Part shown: piece by piece, positions 35,086-45,354 of the stretch
Layout of the letters: each line of letters starts with the position of its first letter
Numbering within the stretch: the first letter of the stretch is position 1
From: Agaribacillus aureus
Lineage (GTDB): Bacteria; Bacteroidota; Bacteroidia; Cytophagales; Cyclobacteriaceae
Direction of reading: 5' to 3'
Length of the DNA stretch: 64,000 nucleotides
Assembly (NCBI GenBank): GCA_030442055.1
Contig: JAUJEB010000001.1
Coordinates: 2,046,001 to 2,110,000, forward strand
The notes under the pieces: model-generated
Seen by the model: only the letters and a program-made list of their open reading frames with translations
Database searches by the model: none
Told to the model about the DNA's origin: nothing
Made by a program: the position numbers and the translations under genes

Positions 35086-36258
35086 CTATTTTAAACTATC
35101 CCGGTAGCGTACAGGAGACATGCCTGTTTCTCTTTTAAAGAGATAACTCATATAGGAAACGTGCTCAAATCCCGCCCTTTCGGCAATATCCAGTAAGGTC
35201 AGGTCCGTCTCCCCCAGCAACTCCTTGATCCTGTTGACACGTATTCTTTGCATTTCCTTGTAAGGCGTTCTCCCCATTATTTTTTTAAATTTCTTTTCAA
35301 ACACCCTTCTCGACATCGGCACAAATGATAAAATATCATCTATATTGAAAGTACCGCTGTTTGCATTTTCAAAAATATAATTCATTGCCTTTGAGATGTA
35401 TGGGTCATCAATCGCAATGGTATCTGTCGATCTCCTTTTTTTGACGCCCAGGGGTTTTATCCGATAGGCTGTTTTATTCACCACTTTTTTGCTAATTATT
35501 GACTCCAAAAGAGAGGCAGCCACATAACCGGTTTTATGGGTATCAGGTATAATGCTGGAGAGCGGTGGGGAACAAAGCTCACATATCAAAGGATCATTAT
35601 CGACACCGATCACCGCCACCTCCTCTGGCACCATATATCCCAGTTTATTGCAAGCGTCTATAATGAGGCGCCCCATGAGATCATAACCGGCAAAGATTCC
35701 TATGGGTTTTGGCAATGTGGTAAGCCAGGATTGAATATTTTCCTGCTCTTCCAGCCAATTTAAATGCGTATTCTTTGCCACCGGTAGAAAGTGACTTTGA
35801 AGTCCCAGCCGGGTTAAATATGCGCTGAAATGGTCGCCTCGCCATTTAGACCAATTGAAGCCGGTTCCGGCAAAACCGAAATTTTTGAAACCACATTCGA
35901 CGAGATGGTCAGCTGCTAATCTGGCAATGGGTTTGTCATCTGTTTCCACCCAGGGTATGCCGGGTATCAAATTAGCGGCGCTAATATCAACGGTCGGTAA
36001 ATTGCAGCGGCTAACCAATTCGGCGATCGCCTTATTTTCAATTCGAGCAATAATACCATCGCCTTTCCAGGACAGCATCCATTCAGGGTTTGGCTCTCCC
36101 CTGCTGTATTCTCCCAGAAAAACATCCCACCTGCCATGCTCTTTTATGTAAGCGTAAATGCCCCTGATGATACCTCTCGCATATTCATTGGAAGTCTCCA
36201 TGAGCAACGCTACTTTCAAATGTTTTTTAAACGTCTTATTTCTAAACTGTCCTTTCAC
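35086..36258 (-). CDS. XylR-type regulator (LacI-like sensor fused to AraC DNA-binding domain)
   Basis: 390 residues. Residues 14-275 form a periplasmic-binding-protein-like sugar sensor (ETSNEYARGIIRGIYAYIKE, HLVECGFKNFGFAG, GVDNDPLICELCSPPLSSI), residues 285-390 an AraC helix-turn-helix pair ending GFEHVSYMSYLFKRETGMSP. This is the architecture of E. coli XylR. The start is a GTG at 36258. It diverges from the oxidoreductase gene at 36611 and probably controls that carbohydrate operon. Confidence 0.85.
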   Translation of the reverse strand: MKGQFRNKTFKKHLKVALLMETSNEYARGIIRGIYAYIKEHGRWDVFLGEYSRGEPNPEWMLSWKGDGIIARIENKAIAELVSRCNLPTVDISAANLIPGIPWVETDDKPIARLAADHLVECGFKNFGFAGTGFNWSKWRGDHFSAYLTRLGLQSHFLPVAKNTHLNWLEEQENIQSWLTTLPKPIGIFAGYDLMGRLIIDACNKLGYMVPEEVAVIGVDNDPLICELCSPPLSSIIPDTHKTGYVAASLLESIISKKVVNKTAYRIKPLGVKKRRSTDTIAIDDPYISKAMNYIFENANSGTFNIDDILSFVPMSRRVFEKKFKKIMGRTPYKEMQRIRVNRIKELLGETDLTLLDIAERAGFEHVSYMSYLFKRETGMSPVRYRDSLK

Positions 36259-36610
36259 ATCAAAAAGATAAAATCCATCAATAAGTTTAAAAATTCTCTA
36301 AAAATATGCTTCAAAATAATTTAGAAGTACATATAAACTCTTTCTTTAATATACCACTATTAATACTAAGCGGTAAAATATCTAAAAATATAATACAAAT
36401 ATCTTATTCCATCAAACAAATACAGATAGTACATTTGATCTACAAAGGATATTGCAGTGTTGCCTTGTTAACACTATTGGCAAAAAGCAAAGGGTCATCC
36501 GAAGCCGTGATGGTTATCAGAACCCATTGCCTTACGATGTAGCAATATCAAACTGGCAACGATAAAACTGCGGGAAACCGATCGCTACCCTGCTTGTAAA
36601 CAACAAAAAG
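36259..36610. promoter_or_regulatory. Divergent promoter region of the carbohydrate locus
   Basis: 352 bases, AT-rich, no gene. It must hold both divergent promoters and probably the XylR-type operators, but I could not single out a convincing repeat. Confidence 0.35.
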
Positions 36611-37768
36611 ATGAATAAAGAAAACAAAATTAACGTAGCCATCGCCGGATTAGGGTTCGGCGCTGAGTTTATTCCAATCTATCAAAAATATAACAATGCC
36701 AACCTGGTAGCTATTTGCCAAAGAAACCAGGCAAAAATGGATGAAATTGGCGATGCATTTGGAATTGAAAAACGTTACACCTCTTTTAATGAATTGATCC
36801 AGGATCCGGATATTGACGCCGTTCATATTAATACACCTATCCCCGAGCATGGGATCCAGTCGATCAAAGCATTAAAGGCCGGAAAACATGTAGCTTGTAC
36901 GGTACCTATGGCAACAACAGTGGAAGAATGCGAGGAAATCGTTTCACTGACCAGGCAAACCGGGCTGACCTACATGATGATGGAAACAGTGATCTATGCC
37001 CGTGAATTTCTTTTCATCAAGGAGCTTTACGAAAAAGGTGAATTAGGCAAGGTTCAGTTTTTGAAAGCAAGTCACCAGCAGGATATGGATGGGTGGCCAA
37101 ATTACTGGCCTGGGCTTCCTCCCATGCACTATGCCACGCATTGTGTAGGTCCGGTATTGGGATTAACAAGGGCCGAAGCCGAATATGTGTCTTGCTTTGG
37201 CTCGGGCTCTATCCGGGCAGAATTGCAGGAGCATTATAATAGCCCTTTTGCCGTGGAAACCACCCACATCAAATTTAAAGACTCAGATCTGAGCGCACAG
37301 GTTTACCGTTCTTTATTTGACGTGGCCCGCCAGTACCGCGAAAGTTTTGAAGTCTACGGTTCTAAAAAATCTGTAGAGTGGCCACTTATAGAAAATAAAC
37401 CTTTGGTAGTGCATACCGCAAAAAAGGAAGAAAATGAAATACCGGAAGAAACCGTCTGCCCGGACTTTGCCAGGTTGCTACCCAAAGAAATACAAGATTT
37501 TACCACAAAGGGTGTATATGATTTGGAGGAAAACCAACATCTGTCTTTTACCCAGGGTGCAGGCCATGGAGGTTCTCATCCACATTTGGTCCATGCATTT
37601 ATTGACGCACTTTTGAAGGGCAAACAGCCCTACCCCAATGCAGTGGAATCTGCCAACATTACCTGCGTGGGGATTTTGGCGCACAAGTCTGCCATGCAAG
37701 GTGGAAAAATTATCCGTTTACCGGAATTTACCTTTTTACCTGAAAGGAGTCATACCACTTCAAATTAA
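36611..37768 (+). CDS. Gfo/Idh/MocA-family oxidoreductase
   Basis: 385 residues. NAD(P)-binding GLGFGAEF (13-20) and the DPDIDAVHINTPIPEHG segment (about 67-83) are typical. At the place of the catalytic EKP motif the protein reads GKHVACTVPMA, so the usual lysine is missing; this variant is known in some Bacteroidota members, and the reaction may differ from simple dehydrogenation. The C-terminal domain carries HYATHCVGPV with His residues near the active site. First gene of a five-gene plus-strand series. Confidence 0.8.
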   Translation: MNKENKINVAIAGLGFGAEFIPIYQKYNNANLVAICQRNQAKMDEIGDAFGIEKRYTSFNELIQDPDIDAVHINTPIPEHGIQSIKALKAGKHVACTVPMATTVEECEEIVSLTRQTGLTYMMMETVIYAREFLFIKELYEKGELGKVQFLKASHQQDMDGWPNYWPGLPPMHYATHCVGPVLGLTRAEAEYVSCFGSGSIRAELQEHYNSPFAVETTHIKFKDSDLSAQVYRSLFDVARQYRESFEVYGSKKSVEWPLIENKPLVVHTAKKEENEIPEETVCPDFARLLPKEIQDFTTKGVYDLEENQHLSFTQGAGHGGSHPHLVHAFIDALLKGKQPYPNAVESANITCVGILAHKSAMQGGKIIRLPEFTFLPERSHTTSN

Positions 37769-37800
37769 AGTGTACTGTTGAAACCCTTATTTTCAATCTC

Positions 37801-40800
37801 ATGAAGATACGATTCACAAGGATACGCCCTGTTTGTCTTTCAGCCATTAAAAGCATTTTTACTTTAAAAAAATCTGCTGGTTTTTGGGGATTGTTGTTTA
37901 TGTGCATTTTTTATGCATGTCATAACAAAGAGTCCAGTGAAAAAATAGCAGAAGAAGATCAGTTCAGCCTGCACATTCGTACCACTGAGGCGCGCACCCC
38001 CGACCAGGAGCAGTCGGGATTTCAGCTCCCACCTGGTTTTGAAATTCAACTCTTTGCAGCCGAGCCCCAGATTGGCAAGCCGCTAAACATGGCTTTTGAC
38101 GCCAGAGGCAGAATGTGGTTAACACAATCTTATGAGTATCCATTTCCCGATACAACAGGGGCCGGAAAAGATAAAATATCTATTCTGGAAGACACCGATG
38201 GAGACGGCAGCGCCGATATTATTACGGATTTTGCCGATTCTCTTAACATTCCTATTGGCATTATTCCCGTAAAAGGAGGTGCCATTGCCTATAGTATTCC
38301 AAATGTCTATTACTTCAAAGATAATGACGGCGACGATAAAGCCGACGAAAAAAGGATAGTGCTAAGCGGATTTGAGCATAAAGATACTCATGGTATGATC
38401 AACAACTTTTTCAGGGGTCTGGACGGTTGGATTCACGGATCTCATGGCTTTGCCAATACCTCCAGCGTGACAGACCGAAACGGCAAGACCATTATTATGC
38501 AATCCGGGAATATGTTCAGGTTCAGAGACGATGGCAGCAATGTGGAATTTACCAGTACAGGCCGGGTTAATCCTTTTGGACATACCTATGATGAAATGGG
38601 ATATGTATACTCCGTAGATTGCCATACCACCCCTATTTATCAGCTAATAAGAGGGGCCGACTACCCGCATTTTGGCAAGCAACCCACCGGTATTGGCTTT
38701 GGGCCGGCCACGGAGATTGAAAACCAGCGAGGCGCGACGGCCCTGGCAGGGTTGGAATATTATATTGCTCCTCAATTTCCGCCGGAATATCAAAACAGTT
38801 TTTACTATGGCGATGTAGTAAAAAGCCGGGTATATCGAAGCAGTATGAAAAAGAAAGGTACCACCGCCTATATTACCCAGGAAGAGGATTTTATTGTAAG
38901 CCAGGATCCCTGGTTTCGTCCTGTTGACGTGAAACTCGGACCGGATGGTGCACTTTACATTGCAGATTTTTACAACAGAATTATAGGACATTACGAGGTA
39001 CCCCTGGACCATCCCGGAAGAGACAGAGAGCGGGGGCGAATATGGCGCGTGGTATATACCGGAGATAAAAAGCCAGATGAAGCCACCGAATCGGATTGGA
39101 GTGATGCAAGTCTACAGCAATTAATCAACGGGCTGGGGCAAGAAAATTTACCGCTGCGCACTATTCTTGCCGATCAAATCATGGACAGGTTTGACGCGAA
39201 GGCGGTAGAGCCGCTGAATCAGGCATTCAATACAAGCAATAATACCGGCCAGCAAATACAGATTTTATGGTTACTGTACCGCTTAAACGCCTTGCCGAAT
39301 CAACTCCTCATCACCGCTCTGAAGCACAAGGCAGCCGGCCTTAGGGTTCATGCGCTCAGAATAATGTTTGAATACGAAGTATTGAGCAAAGAGCTGATTG
39401 CCATCGCCCAAAATTGCCTGAATGACACGCAACCGGATGTTATCAGAGCAGCGGTCATGTTACTGGCCAGGCACCCTGATGCGGTCCGGCTACCGTCGTT
39501 ATTTTCAGTTCAGAAAAACCTGCCGGCCTATGACTCGCATTTAAAATATGTGATCAGACAATGCCTGAGAGATCATCTTCGGGAAAACGCCGTATTTCGT
39601 TATATAATAAATCAAGATTGGGATCAGCAAGAGATAACCTCGCTAATCGATGTAGTGGTTGGTGTTGACTCGGAATTGGCGGCGGAGTTTATCATACAGT
39701 ATCTAAAATCGCTCAATACACTGGAAGCGGAAACATTAATTAGATTATCTGCCCACGCTTCGAGGTTCGTTGCACCTAAAGATTTGAATGAGCTGGTGCT
39801 TACCGCCAAAACGCTCTCCGGCGACGACATGGATTTACAATACGGTATTTACGAAGCCATCAAAGGGGGTATTGACCGCAGGGGTACTAAAGAAAGCCAG
39901 GCGGTCAGAGAATGGGCCATCAGCCTGGGCCGCACTTTTCTCGACCTGAAGCAGCCGGCATCAACGCAATGGAGAATAGCTCCCATAGAGAAATCAATCT
40001 ATGATAAAAATACCTGGCAACTGGTAGAGGTGGATGCCCGGGATCAACTGGAGGCTACCACGGCACTCTTGAGCGGTCCTTTCGAGGATGACCGCCAGAT
40101 GAGCCAATTGTATTCTCCGGATTTCATCATTCCTGAAACATTTTCATTTCAGCTATTTGGAAACAAGCATGAATCTGACGCCCCTGACGTAAATACTAAT
40201 GTAGTACAGTTAAGACTATCAGCGTCGGACAAAGTGATTCAGGAAGCTTACATTACCGGGCAAAATATACGTCAAAAGGTATCATGGCACAACGGCGCCG
40301 TCAAGGGACAGCAGGGATACCTGGCTATCGTTGATGGATCTGCTTCCAGAGACCGGTTTATTGGCATAGGTCAGCTGACACCATCCATTGTAGAACTTCC
40401 GCAGGAGGATCCTGAGCTCACAGCCAAACGACAGCTATTTGCTGCAAATGTTGCTGGGCGCTACAAACTCAAGGCCTGGCAGAAGGATTTGGAAGAAATG
40501 TTTTTGTCCACATTTACTGATTTGTATGCCAAAGCGGCCGCGGCGGAATCGCTATTGCTGCTTGACAACCGGAATCTGGACATCATAGCAAGTGTTATCA
40601 CGAAGGAGGATACCCAGCCGTTTTTAATAGAATCCATAGCAAAATCAATCAGCAAAATAAATTCTACGGCGGCGCCTGTTGTGCTAAGAAAAGCATTGGA
40701 AGGCCGGCCCTATTCCATTCAGAAAGAAATCGTCCTGGCTTTAGCGCAATCGAAAAATGGCATAGATCAACTGCTTGAAGCGGTAACACAATTAGAGGTA

Positions 40801-41370
40801 GTTCCGCGAATCCTGCTGGAAAGACAGGTCAACGAATATTTATTAAGTACAGCCTCCAAAGCGCAAATTGCTTTGTCTCAAAAGCTGACAAAAGATGTTA
40901 AAAAACCCGATGAGGAAATTCAGGCCCTTATTAATAAAAGACTGGCGACATTTCAGCGTTCAAGGAATGCCGTTACCGGAGGCAGTGAAACGTTTGTGGT
41001 ACACTGTGCCCCATGCCACCAGATTAACGGCAACGGAGGATCCATTGGCCCTCAGCTAGATGGCATTGGCAACTGGGGAGCCAGGGCATTGACTGAAAAA
41101 ATATTAGACCCCAACAGAAATATTTCCAAGGCTTTTATCAATTACAATATTAAATTAAAGGACGGAACCAACCAGTCCGGGCTTTTCAGACGGCAGGAAG
41201 GTGCGTTATTGGTTTTTGCCAATGCCTCAGGACAGGAGTTTACCATTGCCGAGGATGAAATAGCCGAAAAAAATGCGAGTCCGTATACATTGATGCCGGA
41301 TCATTTTAATCGGGTAATTAAGAAGGAGGAGTTTTATTTATTATTAAATTACTTGCTAACCCAAAAGTAA
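37801..41370 (+). CDS. Large c-haem protein with PQQ-dehydrogenase-like propeller and HEAT repeats (TIGR02604/TIGR02603 type)
   Basis: 1189 residues. Signal region (GFWGLLFMCIFYACH) may be a lipoprotein signal. Residues about 70-420 form a propeller of the TIGR02604 membrane-bound dehydrogenase type (FQLPPGFEIQLFAAEP, HTYDEMGYVYSVDCHTTP, DFYNRIIGHYEVPLDHPGR). About 440-640 and 880-1040 are HEAT-like helical repeats. Near 1075 a haem c motif CAPCH with NGNGGSIGPQLDGIG marks the TIGR02603 domain. Such proteins abound in Planctomycetes and Bacteroidota carbohydrate loci; they are believed to oxidise sugars or polyols, but activity is unproven. Follows the oxidoreductase gene by 32 bases. Confidence 0.8.
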   Translation: MKIRFTRIRPVCLSAIKSIFTLKKSAGFWGLLFMCIFYACHNKESSEKIAEEDQFSLHIRTTEARTPDQEQSGFQLPPGFEIQLFAAEPQIGKPLNMAFDARGRMWLTQSYEYPFPDTTGAGKDKISILEDTDGDGSADIITDFADSLNIPIGIIPVKGGAIAYSIPNVYYFKDNDGDDKADEKRIVLSGFEHKDTHGMINNFFRGLDGWIHGSHGFANTSSVTDRNGKTIIMQSGNMFRFRDDGSNVEFTSTGRVNPFGHTYDEMGYVYSVDCHTTPIYQLIRGADYPHFGKQPTGIGFGPATEIENQRGATALAGLEYYIAPQFPPEYQNSFYYGDVVKSRVYRSSMKKKGTTAYITQEEDFIVSQDPWFRPVDVKLGPDGALYIADFYNRIIGHYEVPLDHPGRDRERGRIWRVVYTGDKKPDEATESDWSDASLQQLINGLGQENLPLRTILADQIMDRFDAKAVEPLNQAFNTSNNTGQQIQILWLLYRLNALPNQLLITALKHKAAGLRVHALRIMFEYEVLSKELIAIAQNCLNDTQPDVIRAAVMLLARHPDAVRLPSLFSVQKNLPAYDSHLKYVIRQCLRDHLRENAVFRYIINQDWDQQEITSLIDVVVGVDSELAAEFIIQYLKSLNTLEAETLIRLSAHASRFVAPKDLNELVLTAKTLSGDDMDLQYGIYEAIKGGIDRRGTKESQAVREWAISLGRTFLDLKQPASTQWRIAPIEKSIYDKNTWQLVEVDARDQLEATTALLSGPFEDDRQMSQLYSPDFIIPETFSFQLFGNKHESDAPDVNTNVVQLRLSASDKVIQEAYITGQNIRQKVSWHNGAVKGQQGYLAIVDGSASRDRFIGIGQLTPSIVELPQEDPELTAKRQLFAANVAGRYKLKAWQKDLEEMFLSTFTDLYAKAAAAESLLLLDNRNLDIIASVITKEDTQPFLIESIAKSISKINSTAAPVVLRKALEGRPYSIQKEIVLALAQSKNGIDQLLEAVTQLEVVPRILLERQVNEYLLSTASKAQIALSQKLTKDVKKPDEEIQALINKRLATFQRSRNAVTGGSETFVVHCAPCHQINGNGGSIGPQLDGIGNWGARALTEKILDPNRNISKAFINYNIKLKDGTNQSGLFRRQEGALLVFANASGQEFTIAEDEIAEKNASPYTLMPDHFNRVIKKEEFYLLLNYLLTQK

Positions 41371-41371
41371 A

Positions 41372-42568
41372 ATGTTTGACTTTCGATACTATCTACTCAT
41401 TGTAACCATTGCCTGTCTAATAGGTTGTTCCACACCCAAAAATGACAATGCCGCCGGAGCGTCTGTGGAAAAATCTTCCTTGACATTCGAAAAAAAGCAT
41501 ATATGGGATCAGTTTATTTCCGAAGGTGTCGCCGTTGGCGATGTTAATAAGGACGGCCACATGGATATCCTTGCGGGAGCATATTGGTTTGAAGCGCCTG
41601 AATGGCTACCCCATGAAATTCAGCAGCCAAAAACATATGATTATAGTAAAGGGTACAGTGACTCATTCCCTAATTACGCTTATGATGTAAACGAAGATGG
41701 TTGGGTAGATTTTATAGTTTTTGGCTTCCCCGGCGAGTCTGTAAGTTGGTATGAAAACCCTCAGGGAAAAGAGGTGCATTGGGCAGCGCATGTGATCGAT
41801 ACCAATGCCTGCAATGAGTCTCCTCTTTTTGCAGACCTTGATGGAAACGGAAAAATGGATTTGGTTTTTGGCCATGAAGGAGCCGGGATCATGAAATGGT
41901 TTGAACACACCATGGTTGACGATGCGGCGAGTTGGATCCCCAAAGATCTGAGTGAACCAAATGCGCCCGGTACCGCCAGGTATGCACACGGGCTTGGCAT
42001 GGGAGATATAAATAACGACGGCAGAAATGATGTCATTATCAGGAAAGGTTGGTGGGAGGCACCGGAAAACCGGCAGGAACTACCCTGGACCTTTCACGCT
42101 ACTGACCTCGGGGAAAAGTGTTCTCATATGTATGTGTACGACCTGGATAATGATGGTGACAATGATGTAATCTCCACCTCTGCTCATGATTACGGCATGT
42201 GGTGGCACGAACAGCTGGCAAATGACAGCAATCAACCGGCTTTTATTCATCACCTGATCGATAGCTCGTTCTCACAAACCCATGCCCTGGAAATGAAAGA
42301 CCTGAATGGGGATGGATTGCCGGATCTGATAACGGGAAAACGTTTTTATGCGCATCAGGGCAAAGACCCCGGCGGCAAAGAACCGGCCGTGCTCTACTGG
42401 TTTGAGTTGCAAAAAAATAGCAATGGCAAGCCTTCGTGGACTCCCCATCTTATCGACGACAACTCCGGCATTGGGGTCAATTTCGTTGTTGAAGACATGA
42501 ACGGAGATGGAAAATTGGATATTATTACCGCCAATAAAAAAGGGGTTTTTATTTTTAAGCAAAAATAA
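41372..42568 (+). CDS. FG-GAP/VCBS repeat lipoprotein
   Basis: 398 residues. Lipobox CLIGC (Cys19). Repeated calcium-binding loops (DVNKDGHMDI, DVNEDGWVDF, DINNDGRNDV, DLDNDGDNDV, DLNGDGLPDL, DMNGDGKLDI) make a full seven-bladed VCBS propeller. One base separates it from the haem protein gene, so the two are surely co-transcribed and probably work together on the cell surface. Confidence 0.8.
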   Translation: MFDFRYYLLIVTIACLIGCSTPKNDNAAGASVEKSSLTFEKKHIWDQFISEGVAVGDVNKDGHMDILAGAYWFEAPEWLPHEIQQPKTYDYSKGYSDSFPNYAYDVNEDGWVDFIVFGFPGESVSWYENPQGKEVHWAAHVIDTNACNESPLFADLDGNGKMDLVFGHEGAGIMKWFEHTMVDDAASWIPKDLSEPNAPGTARYAHGLGMGDINNDGRNDVIIRKGWWEAPENRQELPWTFHATDLGEKCSHMYVYDLDNDGDNDVISTSAHDYGMWWHEQLANDSNQPAFIHHLIDSSFSQTHALEMKDLNGDGLPDLITGKRFYAHQGKDPGGKEPAVLYWFELQKNSNGKPSWTPHLIDDNSGIGVNFVVEDMNGDGKLDIITANKKGVFIFKQK

Positions 42569-42602
42569 CCCGGCAATTTAAGCCACTAGCTAATCCGCCG
42601 GG
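42569..42602 (+). terminator. Hairpin after the VCBS gene
   Basis: CCCGGC at 42569-42574 pairs with GCCGGG at 42597-42602, directly after the stop codon. No T tract; a weak terminator, consistent with a new promoter box at 42705. Confidence 0.4.
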
Positions 42603-42704
42603 AATTAGCTTCAACCTGTTTCGTCAGCCCATTTGAAGACGGTAATAGCGATAATAATTGCTATTTATGATAATATTCCTGAAGACCCGGTCCCCAACTT
42701 ATTC

Positions 42705-42712
42705 TATCTTTG
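42705..42712 (+). promoter_or_regulatory. TATCTTTG promoter box of the epimerase gene
   Basis: Exact TAnnTTTG match, 25 bases before the chosen ATG at 42738. Its place supports that start over an upstream TTG. Confidence 0.5.
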
Positions 42713-42737
42713 TCATAAAGTATTAATCACTCACTTC

Positions 42738-44045
42738 ATGGCAACTTCTGAAACAGGTCAATTGATGAAAAATGATCAATCGCAAATCCAATCATTTAAA
42801 ACCGAATGTGAATATCATTTAAATAATGAACTACTTCCCTTTTGGTTTGATCGCGCAAAAGACAACAACTTTGGCGGTTACATTACGCACTTTGACAAAG
42901 ACGGGCTTGATGCCGGCGATGATGAAAAATCCATGCTTGGACAGGCAAGAATGATATATGTTTTTTCGTCAGCTTACCGGCATGGGTATGGAGGGGAGCA
43001 AAGCGCTGAATTTGCCAGGCATGGGGTTGATTTCTTGCTGGATAAAATGTGGGATGATGAACACAAAGGATTTTATTGGATGACCGACCGTGCGGGAAAG
43101 GTAAAAATAGACGAAAAAATACTTTACGGACATAGCTTTGCCATTTATAGTCTCAGTGAATACACGCTGGCAACCGGTGATCAAAGGGGACTTACCTATG
43201 CGGAAAAAGCTTTTGATCTCATCCAAAAATATTGTGCCGATACGCACTTTGGTGGATACTTTGAAATGTTTAGTCGCAATTGGGATCTGAAAGGCCCCGG
43301 GGCTGCCGGAGGTGATCGCAAGACCCTGGATATTCACATGCACCTGATGGAGTCCTTTACAACGCTTTATGAATGTTCAGGCAAGGAGGTTCACCGCCGA
43401 AAACTTTTAGAGGTCATTGAATTGATTATCGATAAAATTTTACATCCTGAGTACCGGACAGGAATTCCCCAGTTTTTTGCAGATTGGAAAGTTGCACCAC
43501 AAATTAAATTTGACATCATATGGGGTTGGGACAGGTTTACGGAAGATGGGGCAAAAGGCCAGGCCGAGGACAACACCAGTTACGGCCACAATGTGGAATT
43601 CGCATGGCTGCTCATGCATGCGCTTGACGTTCTGGAGATACCCATTGCCCGGTATAAAGACGTAATCCGAAGGCAATACGACCACGCCCTGGCAGATGGT
43701 ATTGATTGGGAATATGGTGGGGTTTTTGTGGAAGGATCCCACGCCGGAGGGGTTTACGATCGTGAAAAGGAATTCTGGCAAAATGCTGAAATGCTCATCG
43801 CCCTTACCCAGGGGTGCCTGGTACTGGATATGGATACTTATTGGCCTGTCTATCAAAATGTTCACCGGTTTGTTTTTGATAAAATGATCCACCATAAAAT
43901 AGGGGAATGGTGGCCACTACTTACAAGACAGGGCGAACCTATCTGGACCCACATGAGCCACAACTGGAAAATCAACTATCATACCGTAAGATCGATGATA
44001 GAAACCATAAAACGCCTGGATAAACTCGTACGATCAAAAGAATAG
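42738..44045 (+). CDS. AGE-family N-acylglucosamine 2-epimerase / mannobiose or cellobiose 2-epimerase-like
   Basis: 435 residues from the ATG at 42738; a TTG 105 bases upstream lies before the promoter box and is rejected. The (alpha/alpha)6 barrel family is clear from LLPFWFDRAKDNNFGGYITH, GQARMIYVFSSAY, the FDLIQKYCADTHFGGYFEMF block and the final TRQGEPIWTHMSHNWKINYH. Ring-proton-transfer His residues are present (YGHNVEFAWLL, MSHNWK). Members epimerise GlcNAc, glucose or beta-linked disaccharides; the GGYF and EGSHAGGVYDREKEFW wording is closest to disaccharide epimerases, with moderate certainty. Confidence 0.8.
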   Translation: MATSETGQLMKNDQSQIQSFKTECEYHLNNELLPFWFDRAKDNNFGGYITHFDKDGLDAGDDEKSMLGQARMIYVFSSAYRHGYGGEQSAEFARHGVDFLLDKMWDDEHKGFYWMTDRAGKVKIDEKILYGHSFAIYSLSEYTLATGDQRGLTYAEKAFDLIQKYCADTHFGGYFEMFSRNWDLKGPGAAGGDRKTLDIHMHLMESFTTLYECSGKEVHRRKLLEVIELIIDKILHPEYRTGIPQFFADWKVAPQIKFDIIWGWDRFTEDGAKGQAEDNTSYGHNVEFAWLLMHALDVLEIPIARYKDVIRRQYDHALADGIDWEYGGVFVEGSHAGGVYDREKEFWQNAEMLIALTQGCLVLDMDTYWPVYQNVHRFVFDKMIHHKIGEWWPLLTRQGEPIWTHMSHNWKINYHTVRSMIETIKRLDKLVRSKE

Positions 44046-44252
44046 CCACCTTTTTACCAAACAAGGCAGGCGGGTACTATCGTTACCTTAAACACTATAG
44101 ATAATAGTGGTTAAAAAATCTCTTTGCTTTTCAAACAAAATACACGGCTTTTTAAAGGATGAATAGTATATTGTATTTTTCAATACAATTCCCCGGCAGC
44201 GAATTTGACAGAATAACATCAAAGAACCACCAACAAATTGCAAAGTAAAGTC

Positions 44253-45158
44253 ATGTTAAAATCAGCTACACTTTTTATTATTTTACTAATACCTGTACTA
44301 CTGCTTGCCCAGAGCCCGTCAGAGAAACAAAACCTGCAAGCCTCAGCCTCACAGGAGGTAATTCCTAAAGGTACTGTCACAAAACATACCATCACCAACA
44401 TTCTCATATATCAGCTAAAGCTATACCGGGAATATTATGTATATGTACCTGCCCAGTACAACGGTGAATCGGATGCGGCAGTCATGGTATTTCAAGACGG
44501 TTGGGTGTTTGCCGACAAAGATCATCCCTATGCTGATAAAAGAAACTACGCACCCGATGTTTTTGATAAACTGATTCATGAAAAGAAAATGCCCGTGACC
44601 ATTGGGATTTTTGTTGAACCGGGCAACATCGATGAAGATTATCCCGAAAACCGTATGGAGAATTCAAAACGCAGCGAAGAATACGATGAACTCAGCGACC
44701 GCTATGTGAGTTTTCTGATCAACACATTGATACCTGAAGTAGCCAAGAACTACCGGCTAACCAATGATCCTAAGCTTCGAGCCATCGGCGGCTTTTCCTC
44801 AGGTGGCAATTGTGCGTTCACAGCAGCATGGCAGCGGCCCGATTACTTTCACAGGGTGCTGAGTTTTGCCGGTGCTTATATCAATATCCGGGGTGGCCAT
44901 ATATATCCTTATCTCGTTCGGTCCACACCGAAAAAAGACATCAAAGTGTATTTGCAAGCCGGCTCCAATGACATTGATATCATATTTGGTAACGTATGGT
45001 TAGCCAATCAACAAATGGCGGCAGCCTTTAAGTTTAAGGACTACGATTACAAGTTTGTCAAAACCACTGGCACCCACGGCCAGTTTATGGGAGAACGTTT
45101 TGAAAGCGCCATTGAATGGTTGTGGCACGATGCAGCCGGCATGTCGTCTGATCGCTAA
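44253..45158 (+). CDS. Exported esterase (Esterase D/feruloyl-esterase-like alpha/beta hydrolase)
   Basis: 301 residues from ATG 44253. A signal peptide ends near LLLAQ. GGFSSGG gives the nucleophile elbow (Ser182), and TGTHGQFM supplies the catalytic His near residue 276; MVFQDGWVFAD forms the oxyanion strand. Exported enzymes of this type cut acyl or feruloyl esters from polysaccharides. The final place in the carbohydrate series suits that role. Confidence 0.75.
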   Translation: MLKSATLFIILLIPVLLLAQSPSEKQNLQASASQEVIPKGTVTKHTITNILIYQLKLYREYYVYVPAQYNGESDAAVMVFQDGWVFADKDHPYADKRNYAPDVFDKLIHEKKMPVTIGIFVEPGNIDEDYPENRMENSKRSEEYDELSDRYVSFLINTLIPEVAKNYRLTNDPKLRAIGGFSSGGNCAFTAAWQRPDYFHRVLSFAGAYINIRGGHIYPYLVRSTPKKDIKVYLQAGSNDIDIIFGNVWLANQQMAAAFKFKDYDYKFVKTTGTHGQFMGERFESAIEWLWHDAAGMSSDR

Positions 45159-45354
45159 ACAAGTCAAATTTAGCGCCACTCACACAGAAATGTTTCCGGG
45201 AATTTCCTGAACTTGAAGAATAATTTCGTCAAAAGTATCAGGTTACAATTCCGTTTTTCAAAGGTATTAGCTACTTTCAATTGATTTCTTGTTCACCTGA
45301 TCGGAAAAATTAAAATTTTGGAAAAAATACAAACTGAAACAGAGAAAAGAGCCA

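Noticed and set aside
35086-36258. Reading the regulator as a plain LacI repressor
   Set aside because: The DNA-binding part is a C-terminal AraC pair; no N-terminal LacI helix-turn-helix is present.
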